NCBI GenBank assembly: GCA_021295785.1 | Contig: JAGWBR010000017.1 | Location: 17,316 to 63,371, forward strand | Reading direction: 5' to 3' | DNA from: Gemmatimonadota bacterium | GTDB lineage: Bacteria > Gemmatimonadota > Gemmatimonadetes > Palauibacterales > Palauibacteraceae | DNA: 46,056 nucleotides | Shown: in pieces, positions 36,201 through 43,199 of the stretch | How positions within the stretch are numbered: position 1 is the first letter of the stretch | How the letters are laid out: each line of letters begins with the position of its first letter | Notes under the pieces: model-generated | The model's input: the letters and a program-made list of their open reading frames with translations, nothing else | What the model was told of the DNA's origin: nothing | The model's database searches: none | Position numbers and translations under genes: made by a program

Positions 36201-36480
36201 CCGGGACGCCGGCATGGACCCGCGCGAAGCCATCATCGCCGGGTCCAAGAGCCGGTTCCGGGCCGTTGTCCTGACATCGCTCACCACTTTTTTGGGGGTG
36301 GCCCCGCTGGCGCTGGAAACCAGCAGTTACGCCGAGCACCTGGTGCCGCTGGCCACGTCGGTCGGCTTCGGCGTCCTGGTCGCCACCTTCCTGATACTGT
36401 TGGTCGTGCCGGCGCTGGCCATGGTTCAGTACCAGAGCCGCGAGTGGTTCGGGCGTGTGCTCGGAGCGCGATCGCGTTGA
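33289..36480 (+). CDS. RND efflux permease (AcrB/HAE1 family)
   Basis: 1063 residues, the normal size. N-terminal helix then VHIVVSYPGASPEEVEEQIIRRIEEQI, a periplasmic porter domain, the TM2-TM6 block with GLILALGIVVDDAIVVGESIHLE (two Asp of the proton relay in TM4), a second periplasmic half, and TM8-TM12 with FGLIGVSGVVVNDSLVMIKTMNDF and KSRFRAVVLTSLTTFLGVAPL. Drives proton-dependent export of drugs or lipophilic compounds. The likely adaptor lies at 22727, separated by about 9 kb of other genes. Coupled to the upstream prenyl synthase. Confidence 0.95.
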   Translation: MTPGDAPRGPIAYMAANNMVVRVVTLFLLVGGLFTAFGLVQEVIPNSSLDRVHIVVSYPGASPEEVEEQIIRRIEEQIRGVEGLGRVSAMASRGSGSVIAEFRNGTDIGRALNEVKAEVDRIPTFPAEAERPEVRELTTRQPFLRIIIRGDVPERALNELALQIEEGISALPNVSLARTGGTRPHEISIEVPQRTLRALGLTHEGIARVVRQASLDLPGGRVSASDGEILVRTLGRKDDQYDFEDIIVLTRADGTAVRLGQIATVRDGFADSDLRMRYNGLPAASVDVFRTSDEQLTGISSAVRDYLENSVEPGLPAGVEVGIWFDDSEMVSGRLGLMIKNALLGLMLVFITLALFLEIGLAMWVAAGLGVSFAGAFLVMGALDVTINMFSMMGLILALGIVVDDAIVVGESIHLEREKGAGGLEAAMRGTRQVSSPVFFAVVTSIIAFSTLLTVPGAPGRLMSSIPVVVIAVLAVSLLDSLLLLPNHLSHLPEAGRQAPNRVFALWKNVQNRVDALVRKTADGPLDRGLSLATRRPFVVLAAAAGLFVLSAMLVVSGVVRNRAIVPIEGDIVSADLELPAGTGGDITSRVADRIEAAGLRAVERIAAEHDPTTAGALRNVAVAVTVGQPAQLFDPIGGDAAPVARGHLATVQFRIFDWERYGVAAGDLERVWREEAGEIPEATAFTITSSIIGGDMPVHYDISHPDPDRLAAIAERVVRELNGFDGVFEVKDNLDDGFNELRLELEPASRSLQVTTDHFARQIRAGFYGVEALTVPRGRDDAKVYVRLPEEERNSAADVEEYMVRLPDGGEVALGQIARVSFDRAPSTIHRIDGRRAVSVTADVDAVNATGVQVDAHVVDQIFAPLEAEDPDFAYAFGGQRKQNDETMSALARSGFFALLLMYALMAMAFGSGFQPLVVLAAIPLGMIGTLVGHMLLQLDFSMWSTFGLIGVSGVVVNDSLVMIKTMNDFRDAGMDPREAIIAGSKSRFRAVVLTSLTTFLGVAPLALETSSYAEHLVPLATSVGFGVLVATFLILLVVPALAMVQYQSREWFGRVLGARSR

Positions 36481-36807
36481 AGCAGCGGACTGTAGGTGGC
36501 CCGAATCACGGCAGGAGATCACGTAAGTCTAACTGGGACTGCACGATCTGCGCTTCTTGCCGTTGAGGCGTATCGGGGTTTGCCGGACTGAAAGAGCCGG
36601 AAAACCGCGTCAAACGGAGGGCATTTCGCCGGATCCGAAGAGGGTGTTCCAATCCACTCAGCCACCCCGTCCGATAGCCTTCAGGACCATCCGCATGAAA
36701 ACCGCCCGACGGGCCGTCGAGATCGGGTGCCGCGACCCGGTCGCCGACGGTCAATAGCTCTCGATCGCGGTTCGGTTCTCCTCACGCCAGCGGGATCCTC
36801 CATAGGG
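36481..36807. other. Intergenic junction between core-like genes and the defence island
   Basis: 327 bp between the convergent RND permease and the E2-E1-JAB-patatin gene. Apart from one strong hairpin (36577-36606) I see no gene. No integrase or attachment repeat is visible. Confidence 0.4.
36577..36606. terminator. Candidate bidirectional terminator hairpin
   Basis: GGTTTGCCGG (36577-36586) and CCGGAAAACC (36597-36606): 9 of 10 pairs, 10-nt loop, midway between two convergent genes. No strong T-run on either side, so termination is only suggested. Confidence 0.4.
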
Positions 36808-39800
36808 CTACAGATCCGGTAGATGGTACGCAACCAGAAACCTAGTCAGAACCTCTCCACGGAGAGCTATTCGATCGAGATCTGCTCGCTTCATGGCCGC
36901 GAAGTCTGTCGGATAGTCCTTGACCTCGCCGCGTTTCGGAAGTTCTGGTGGTGCCCACGGCAGCTTGCCGTCTTCCTGTCCGAGATAGGAGAGCACGAAA
37001 CCGGAGATATCCCCCCACTCGGCGAGCCGGTGCAGCCGATGCCTCGTTGCGTCTTGCACCTTCCTGAAGACGGTCAGGAACGAGCGGCACATCCGGGTCG
37101 GCCAACACATGGGGTACTTGTCGTCGTCAAACAAGCCGGCACCGGCGTCGCAACAGATGATGTACTCCGGGTTGAAGACGTTGGTGCTGATCGAGGGTTC
37201 CCGACCAGGCTCCATCGGGGAAACGCCGAGATTCTCGAAGACGCCGCCATCGGTAAGGAGAACTCGCGTGGGGCCCGTGGCGGCACCCTTCTTCAGGAAA
37301 CGATACTCTCGGTCCAACGCCGGGAGCAGAACCGGGTAGGCTGCGGATGCTGCAACGGCGTCGGCGACGAACGCTTCCTCGGCCGCGACCCTCCCGAAAC
37401 GCCAGCAACCGCTCTGCCTACTGCCGAACCGGAACGCCGACCCGGTTCGCAGTTCAGTGGCGTTGATTACCGTCTCCAATGAGTCTCGGGCCACGTCCCT
37501 CATCAGCGTATTTCTGAACAGCGACCTTCTCAGAACCTCGCGGAAGGCTTCGCTTCGGCTGAACGTGCGAACCGGCGGAGTCTTCCAGAGACCAGTACCG
37601 CGACGCGACAGGGAAGTAAGCGACCGGGTGATGGAAGCAGCACCGATTAAGACCTGAGCCCGGGCGGTTTTCCCTATCGCTCGCAGTCGGAGTGTTTCCC
37701 GCACGATGTCGCGCTGAAGTCCTCGGCGCAGGAGCTCGACCACCCGATCGTCGAAGTCGGAGAACGACTCGCTCGAATAGGCGTACATCGCCGCGATGAC
37801 GGATCCGCCCGAGACGCTCGAAATGACCTGAAGTCGAGCCAGCAGGCCAAGGTCATTGAGAGCACGAAAGCACCCGAGGTGGAAGGCGATCGCTCGCGAA
37901 CCTCCGCCGGAGAGGGCAAGCCCAACATCTCGCGGATTGACCGGAGCCGGTTCAACAGAGATCGTCTCGGAGACATCTTCCTTGATATAGTAAACGCACC
38001 GTGGACGCAGCTTAGTCCGAAACACATGCGCCCCGAGAAGGGGGTCGCTGTCTGGATCTCCTGAGAGGATCAGCAAAACGAGCGTGCGGCGAGACGACTC
38101 CGTTCCGTCTAGGAGCTGGGCAACGGTGCTCAGGTCAATCGCGCTTGGCCAAGGTCCGGCCCTTGGGTGTGTGTGCCAGCTACCAAGGCACTCCACAGAT
38201 CCACGGAAACGATCGTGCCTCACCTCGGCGGATTCACCCGTACCCAGGATACCGCAAGTGAAATGACCATCGGACGCGGCGCTGTCTGGAGGAGGCCCAT
38301 CGACCTCGGAAATCCAGATAACCGACGCCGCCTCGTTCACTTCGCCAAAGATCAACCCTCCGGTTTCGACGGATGGGCCAGCCGTCCGAACTGAACGCCT
38401 TGCCCACGCTCGCATCTCTCTGACGGCCTCGGGCGACGCTCTGACGGTGTAGCGCCCGCTGTGCGCTTCGGCACTGTAGTCTGGACGCCACGCGAAACAG
38501 TGGATTGGACCAGGCTCTTCAACGAACCAACCGATAGCTGTGTGTTGTTCGTCTGGTCCTGACAGCGTCCGGGCGATGGCATTCAGCATTCGCGCCGAAA
38601 GGCCCGCTAGATCAGCGTTTGACCCTATGAAGGTGGGCTCCGAGCATCCGGGTTCCGGCTGAAAGGGATCATCCGGCAGCGACTCTGGCCAAAAGCCCTC
38701 GAGAGGCCGCGCAAGTCGGGAGTTTCGACAGGCTTCGAGCTTGAGTCGCCGCACGACATCCAGTGTCCCTCCGCTGTGGCCCGGCTTCGAGAGGGTCGCG
38801 ATCCCGGTGGCCGCCTTGCTGTCGATGGACATGGAGGCAATGGGCGGACGCGAGTCGATCCTGCGGAGTCGCTGCTCGAGGATCATCCTGACAGCCGGTG
38901 ACGCGGAGCAGTCGATCACCAAGTCGACATCCGGTATCGGAGTACCCCCGCCCATCCGGTGGATCAGGTCAGCGACCGAAGCCTCGACCGTGACGTCAGG
39001 GTCGACCCGCTTGAGGCGATCCGAGAGTGCGTCGACTTTCGGGTTCCCGATATCCGCGTCCTCGAAGCCCTGCCGCACCAGGATTCCGGGGTTGACCCAT
39101 CCCTTGTCCACGAGCTGAACATGTGTGGCGCCAGCTCGGACTACCGATTCCGCAACGTGCGTCCCGACAGCACCACATCCCCAGATAGCCACCCGCCTGC
39201 CGCGGAACCATGCCATAGGGGAGGAATGGTCGCGACGCCGCGTGACTTCCGGACGCATCTCGCGGACACGGCACCACCCTACATTGGCGAGGACCGACCA
39301 CTCGACGACGGCTTCTATCGCCGCTTTTCGTGAAGCCGCGACGTCGCCGTCCCAAACGGCATCCAATTCGCGGAGCTTGTCCGCGTCGGCGGCCGATATC
39401 TCCCAGACCGCAAGGTGTTGAAGGGAAGGTCCGCCAGGTTCGATGCGACGCATGGGACTGCCCAGTACCACCAGTACCGGTGTACCCGACCTGCTCCGGT
39501 TCGCCAACGAAGCGAACGTTCGCACGAACGGCACGTAGTCCACGCCGTGGCCCTCTAGCTCTCTAAGGAGGCTGTTGACGGACTCGGGGTATTCGAAGGG
39601 CAACGGCTTGTGGAGCAGGAGTGCCGGAGCCTGATTGTCGAGGCTGCCCTGGGGGTGCTGCGACCAACCGGTGATCTCCGTCCGATGATGCCGTTGCCGA
39701 AGCTCCGCGAATCCAGACCACGCTGATTCCCTCACCCGAGGGGTATCCGTTCTCGGAATCACCAAGCGATCAACCGTGGCATATGCGACGGGAGGATGGA

Positions 39801-40203
39801 GGGGCGCGTCGTCGGGGTCGAGGCGATTCAGCGCCGCGTCGCGGATCCACTTGTCGAGTCGTTCGATCAGACCGTACATGCCGTCCTGGGGCCGCCAGTC
39901 GGCTGAACTCGCATAGAGACAAAGACTGCGGGCCCACTGCACATGGGGGAACCCCGCGAAGCGACGGTGGGGGGTGCATACCGACGGGCGCTCGTAGGGG
40001 AAGGTAGGGGGGACCGCTAAGAGGAATCGCTCCCGAGCCCGTACCCGCAGCCCGTCCTCGACCCGCTCGTGACCGTCAAACCCAAGGCTTATCACGAATT
40101 GGCCGCTCGAACGCCTCGCTCCTCCCTCCACATCGACCGTGCCATCGGACGCGGCCGCGATCTCCCTTAGTTGTTCTTCGGCGAGTTCATAGGCGCGACC
40201 CAT
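36808..40203 (-). CDS. E2-E1-JAB-patatin fusion protein (ubiquitin-like conjugation/phospholipase defence effector)
   Basis: 1131 residues with four recognisable domains. (1) Residues ~1-130: UBC/E2-like, PTFPYERPSVC...FPHVQWARSLCLY with candidate catalytic C95. (2) ~335-545: E1/ThiF Rossmann fold, RVAIWGCGAVGTHVAESVV (GxGxxG 342-347), LVDKGWVNPGILVRQGF, and candidate catalytic C520 in PGCSEPTFIGSNADL; no zinc CxxC pairs. (3) ~590-735: JAB/JAMM peptidase, E613 in ETGGLIFGE, WHTHPRAGPWPSAID giving H677, H679, S687, D690. (4) ~758-1131: patatin, GLALSGGGSRAIAFHLG (anion hole 766-768), nucleophile S798 in SSVSGGS, D985 in LLTDGGVFEN. All catalytic residues are present. In type II CBASS, Cap2 (E2-E1), Cap3 (JAB) and a CapV phospholipase are separate; here all are fused. 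ATG 40203 shares a base with the upstream stop (TGATG). Phage defence by membrane degradation is inferred. Confidence 0.88.
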   Translation of the reverse strand: MGRAYELAEEQLREIAAASDGTVDVEGGARRSSGQFVISLGFDGHERVEDGLRVRARERFLLAVPPTFPYERPSVCTPHRRFAGFPHVQWARSLCLYASSADWRPQDGMYGLIERLDKWIRDAALNRLDPDDAPLHPPVAYATVDRLVIPRTDTPRVRESAWSGFAELRQRHHRTEITGWSQHPQGSLDNQAPALLLHKPLPFEYPESVNSLLRELEGHGVDYVPFVRTFASLANRSRSGTPVLVVLGSPMRRIEPGGPSLQHLAVWEISAADADKLRELDAVWDGDVAASRKAAIEAVVEWSVLANVGWCRVREMRPEVTRRRDHSSPMAWFRGRRVAIWGCGAVGTHVAESVVRAGATHVQLVDKGWVNPGILVRQGFEDADIGNPKVDALSDRLKRVDPDVTVEASVADLIHRMGGGTPIPDVDLVIDCSASPAVRMILEQRLRRIDSRPPIASMSIDSKAATGIATLSKPGHSGGTLDVVRRLKLEACRNSRLARPLEGFWPESLPDDPFQPEPGCSEPTFIGSNADLAGLSARMLNAIARTLSGPDEQHTAIGWFVEEPGPIHCFAWRPDYSAEAHSGRYTVRASPEAVREMRAWARRSVRTAGPSVETGGLIFGEVNEAASVIWISEVDGPPPDSAASDGHFTCGILGTGESAEVRHDRFRGSVECLGSWHTHPRAGPWPSAIDLSTVAQLLDGTESSRRTLVLLILSGDPDSDPLLGAHVFRTKLRPRCVYYIKEDVSETISVEPAPVNPRDVGLALSGGGSRAIAFHLGCFRALNDLGLLARLQVISSVSGGSVIAAMYAYSSESFSDFDDRVVELLRRGLQRDIVRETLRLRAIGKTARAQVLIGAASITRSLTSLSRRGTGLWKTPPVRTFSRSEAFREVLRRSLFRNTLMRDVARDSLETVINATELRTGSAFRFGSRQSGCWRFGRVAAEEAFVADAVAASAAYPVLLPALDREYRFLKKGAATGPTRVLLTDGGVFENLGVSPMEPGREPSISTNVFNPEYIICCDAGAGLFDDDKYPMCWPTRMCRSFLTVFRKVQDATRHRLHRLAEWGDISGFVLSYLGQEDGKLPWAPPELPKRGEVKDYPTDFAAMKRADLDRIALRGEVLTRFLVAYHLPDL

Positions 40204-41330
40204 CAGGGCCGGCCGTAAGTGTGATCGGTTTGGGGTGGCCTGTACGAGCCCCGTGCGTCGTCCGCCGCTTGCGAAGCCGACTTGGCAGCCGCAGCAACCC
40301 CAACAAACGTGACTCCCTTATCATCCAGATGGGCCACGATGGGCTCGTCCTGATCCATGGTACAGAGGAAGGAATCGGTGATGGTCTCGTACTGCCTCTT
40401 GGCCTTGGCGTGCGGCGGGTTGTCCCCTGCCTTGGTGGACGACGGCACGGTCTTGGAGCTGGACACGACCCTGTTGGAAGTCTGCGAGGCCTCTTCCATT
40501 TCGTCGACGATGTGCTTCTTGAGCTTCTCTTTGTCCTTGCCCTCATCCTTCCAGTACATCACCGCCTTCGAACAGTGGTGGGGTGTGAGGAGGACGTTCC
40601 AGGCGAGATCGTCGGAGTCGCTGACCTCGAAGATACGCTTGACGATAGGGTACGAGAGGTCGCCGAGGAGCAACGCCCGGAGCGTCCTGGTTCCGTCGTT
40701 CAGGGTCAGTTGGATGCCGAGGCTCGTGTCGTTACGCTCTCCATCGTCGTCGTCCTTGAACGGGGCATGGACGAACACACGAACGTCATCCGACATGTCC
40801 TGCTCGTCGATGGTGGTTAGTTCATTCCCGGGAACCGTCAGGCGGTCCTCCGGAAAGCCCTCGAAGTCGTCCTCCTCCAGTATCTCGGAGTAGCCGAAGA
40901 TGCGTACCCGGTCGCCGGCGCCCGGATCATCGCCGTCCGCGTCGATCGTCTTCTCGACGCGGCGCTCGGCCTCCTTCTTGAAGGCCTCGGCATCGTCGGA
41001 GAGATCCTTCTTGTACTCGTGGAAGATACGCGGTGTGAACCACAATTCTCCGATGTCGACTTCATCAAGGAGCCTCTCGAACCCCCGGCAATGATCCTGA
41101 TCCGGGTGCGTGAGGGCGAACACGGACAGATACGGACGGTCGTTGATCTTGGGCAGGCGCTCGACCAGTTCGTCGATGACGGCCCAGGCCGCTTCGTCGT
41201 CGTCCTCGGCCTTTTCGAGGTGGTTCAGGTCCACCTGGAGGTGGGTGCCGGAGTCGATGACGACCGTCGTGCTGTCGCCGTTCTCAACAGGCCAGAAGAC
41301 CAGCCCGCGAGTTGGCAGTTCGAAACTCAT
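40203..41330 (-). CDS. Metallo-beta-lactamase-fold hydrolase (ComEC/Rec2-like)
   Basis: 375 residues from ATG 41330. Opens LPTRGLVFWPVENGDSTTVVID, typical of ComEC-like MBL proteins. Metal motif THPDQDHCRG (H75, D77, D79, H80), NDTSLGIQL, LLGDL (D224) and LLTPHHCSK (H251/H252) complete the di-metal site. No transmembrane helix. Highly acidic middle and a flexible C-tail ending TYGRP. First gene of the operon with the E2-E1-JAB-patatin protein, sharing one base of stop/start. Could be a nuclease, a cyclic nucleotide hydrolase, or the conjugation target; the sequence does not decide. A TTG five codons upstream is an alternative start. Confidence 0.85.
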   Translation of the reverse strand: MSFELPTRGLVFWPVENGDSTTVVIDSGTHLQVDLNHLEKAEDDDEAAWAVIDELVERLPKINDRPYLSVFALTHPDQDHCRGFERLLDEVDIGELWFTPRIFHEYKKDLSDDAEAFKKEAERRVEKTIDADGDDPGAGDRVRIFGYSEILEEDDFEGFPEDRLTVPGNELTTIDEQDMSDDVRVFVHAPFKDDDDGERNDTSLGIQLTLNDGTRTLRALLLGDLSYPIVKRIFEVSDSDDLAWNVLLTPHHCSKAVMYWKDEGKDKEKLKKHIVDEMEEASQTSNRVVSSSKTVPSSTKAGDNPPHAKAKRQYETITDSFLCTMDQDEPIVAHLDDKGVTFVGVAAAAKSASQAADDARGSYRPPQTDHTYGRP

Positions 41331-41460
41331 TCTTCTCTTCTCCAATCAAGAGTGGCGTTGGCTGACCGGCCGAGCGCGTCGGCCAGCACAGCCGGGGGTA
41401 GCTCTCCTCAGCGACTTGCTACCGCGGGACATCCAGCGATAGGTTCCTAGTGCTGCGAGT

Positions 41461-41488
41461 AATATATCGTATGCGCGATACGTGTCAA
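41461..41488 (-). promoter_or_regulatory. Sigma70-type promoter of the MBL/E2-E1-JAB-patatin operon
   Basis: On the minus strand: -35 TTGACA (41488-41483, consensus), 16-nt spacer, -10 TATATT (41466-41461, five of six consensus). Transcription would begin near 41454, leaving about 124 nt of leader before ATG 41330. It is a conspicuous AT-rich patch in GC-rich DNA. Confidence 0.75.
41468..41482. promoter_or_regulatory. Palindromic operator, probably for the divergent XRE repressor
   Basis: CGTAT-GCGCG-ATACG, perfect 5-bp arms. It fills 15 of the 16 spacer bases between -35 and -10 of the defence operon promoter, an ideal repression site, and lies 43 bp before the XRE gene, which it could also autoregulate. 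Confidence 0.65.
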
Positions 41489-41524
41489 GACGGCCCCAGC
41501 CCCCTCCCTGGACGGATCACGCTC

Positions 41525-41848
41525 ATGAACGACTTCGGCAGGCGATTGCAAGAGATCCGGATCGACGCGGGACTGACCCAGAGCGGGCTCGCTCGGGTTC
41601 TGAACACATCGCAATCCGCCATCTCCCAGATGGAACGCGGTGAGCGCGAACCGTCCTTCAGAATGCTGAGACGGCTGGCTAAGGCTTTAGGCGTGAGCCT
41701 CGCGCACCTTCTCGGGAAGGACGTCGACGAATTGTCTCCGGCTGAGCAGGTGCACTTCCGCCAGTACCGAAGTCTTCCGGCCGAGGCAAAGGAAGAGCTC
41801 CGCGACTTCGCGGATTACCTGCGTCAGAAGCACACCAGGTCAAGGTGA
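41525..41848 (+). CDS. XRE-family HTH transcriptional regulator
   Basis: 107 residues from ATG 41525. Classic Cro/cI-type HTH: FGRRLQEIRIDAGLTQSGLARVL, NTSQSAISQMERGEREPSFRML, RRLAKALGVSLAHLL. A short C-terminal helix (PAEAKEELRDFADYLRQK) may mediate dimerisation or contact with ImmA. Divergent from the defence operon, with the CGTAT-N5-ATACG operator between them; it is followed 3 bp later by the ImmA gene. Expected role: repressor of the defence operon. Confidence 0.92.
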   Translation: MNDFGRRLQEIRIDAGLTQSGLARVLNTSQSAISQMERGEREPSFRMLRRLAKALGVSLAHLLGKDVDELSPAEQVHFRQYRSLPAEAKEELRDFADYLRQKHTRSR

Positions 41849-41851
41849 CGG

Positions 41852-42667
41852 GTGCCCCCATCTCGACGCAGTCGGAACGGCCGGCGCATCGCCCAGCTTT
41901 TTCGGAAGGTACGATTGTCGGACGGGGCACGGGCTTGCGATCTGGATGGAATCCTCGCCGGAGACGACATCGAGGTCGTTGAGTCCGAGGTCCGAGAACC
42001 CGGCTACACGGCTTGCCTCGTTCGGCCGGTCCCAGACTTGCCCGCCGGCATCATGCTCGCACCTGATCAAAGCCGCGGCCGCCGACGGTTTTCGGTCGCA
42101 CACGAGCTGGGTCACTACCACATCCCAACTCACCAGGGTATCGCGACCGGGTGGTGCGGCGACGCTGACATGACAGCTGGGGCTCACGGTGGGAATGTTC
42201 GCGAGCAGGAGGCGAACGATTTCGCGGCGGAGTTGCTTATGCCTCGGCATCTGTTCTCCCAGGACGCACGGGGCCGGGACCCCAACTTCCGGGAGATCGG
42301 CGAGCTGGCACAGCGTGATATGTACGATGTCTCCCGTACCGCAGCTGCGTTGCGCTATGTGGAGGTCACGCAGTCTGCATGCAGTCTGGTATGCGCTCGC
42401 GATGGGATCATCGAGTGGGTAGCGAAGTCCAAGGACTTCGTGTACCGCATTCCCTGGCGGGGCGATCCCGTTCCTGCGGAGAGCCACGCAAGGGCGGTGT
42501 TCAATGGAGAGGAGGCAAGCGAAGAAGCTGAACCCCTCGACCCGTACGCATGGCTTGAGATCGAGCAACGCCAGCCCGTTGAACTCTTTGAGAGCACGCT
42601 GGCGATTCCACGCCAATCCCAGGTGCTATCCCTTGTTTGGGTCGTATCCGAAGGGGATTGGGTATAG
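41852..42667 (+). CDS. ImmA/IrrE-family metallo-endopeptidase
   Basis: 271 residues from GTG 41852. Zinc peptidase motif HELGH (84-88) in FSVAHELGHYHIP and the third-ligand segment EQEANDFAAELLMP. In ICEBs1 ImmA cleaves the XRE repressor ImmR, and Deinococcus IrrE cleaves DdrO after DNA damage; here the partner is the adjacent XRE gene. The ~130-residue C-terminal part is unassigned and may sense the trigger. It is likely to release repression of the defence operon under stress or infection, which is an inference from family and layout. Confidence 0.9.
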   Translation: MPPSRRSRNGRRIAQLFRKVRLSDGARACDLDGILAGDDIEVVESEVREPGYTACLVRPVPDLPAGIMLAPDQSRGRRRFSVAHELGHYHIPTHQGIATGWCGDADMTAGAHGGNVREQEANDFAAELLMPRHLFSQDARGRDPNFREIGELAQRDMYDVSRTAAALRYVEVTQSACSLVCARDGIIEWVAKSKDFVYRIPWRGDPVPAESHARAVFNGEEASEEAEPLDPYAWLEIEQRQPVELFESTLAIPRQSQVLSLVWVVSEGDWV

Positions 42668-42750
42668 CGTCTCATACCACGTCCGGCTAGCCGCTCAGGC
42701 GCAGGTCCGCCGCAGAACTGCCAAGGTGCTGATGACTCAAGCCGACATCA

Positions 42751-43034
42751 TCAAACGCGAAATGGGGCGGGCCGAGGATAGCCGGAAACCGGCTCCTCAA
42801 CCCACTCCACCCACTCAGGAGGGTTGAGCCAGCGTTTCCGGAGTTCGACAAGCCTCCGAGCCGCCGAAGCGATGGCTTGCGCGCGGGGATCATTAGCGTA
42901 GTCCGTCGGAGGAGCGTCGGGCGAGAGCCCCTCTGGAAAGGGGAAGTCTCGAAGGTCGTGGTCGGAGTCATCGGAACCGCGTCCCGGATCTGACGCTCGT
43001 GTTCGGACGACGCGGGCCGCACCCGTGCCGACAC
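42751..43034 (-). pseudogene. Frameshifted C-terminal remnant of a class I DNA methyltransferase (PglX/MmeI-like)
   Basis: One frame reads PMTPTTTFET; one base is missing near 42945, and the next frame continues FPFPEGLSPDAPPTDYA, then RAQAIASAARRLVELRKRWL and NPPEWVEWVEEPVSGYP. This is the conserved stretch TPTTTFETFPFPxGL...AxxLxxLRxxWLNPP of large type II/BREX-like methyltransferases. It stops at 42751, about 70 residues short, and the upstream catalytic half is absent. A dead fragment. Confidence 0.75.
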
Positions 43035-43057
43035 GAAACGACCTGCTACATTGGAGC

Positions 43058-43192
43058 ATGACCAAGACCGAGCTTCCGAGTTCCGGGCGGAGGGTGGCCG
43101 ACCTGCTGTTGGACATCATCAGGCCAAGCAGGTCCGCGAGTCTCCTCCGGCCCAGCGATGCTGCCGCCCCCGATCCGCGCCCCACGCGCTGA
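43058..43192 (+). CDS. Possible small ORF upstream of hsdM
   Basis: 44 codons from ATG 43058 (MTKTELPSSGRRVADLLLDI...). A GGAG lies close to the ATG and the stop is 7 bp before hsdM. No family recognised; it may be spurious. Confidence 0.25.
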   Translation: MTKTELPSSGRRVADLLLDIIRPSRSASLLRPSDAAAPDPRPTR

Positions 43193-43199
43193 CCCGCCC

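Noticed and set aside
34636-36522. Long minus-strand open frame opposite the RND permease
   Set aside because: His/Gln/Arg-rich antisense shadow without family features.
36640-36720. Possible tRNA-Ser/Leu remnant on the minus strand (GGTGGCTGAGTGG)
   Set aside because: Only the D-arm-like string is present; no anticodon stem, no TTCGA T-loop and no matching acceptor strand follow.
36808-40203. Calling the locus a complete type II CBASS
   Set aside because: No CD-NTase is present in the window, so only the ancillary and effector domains can be claimed.
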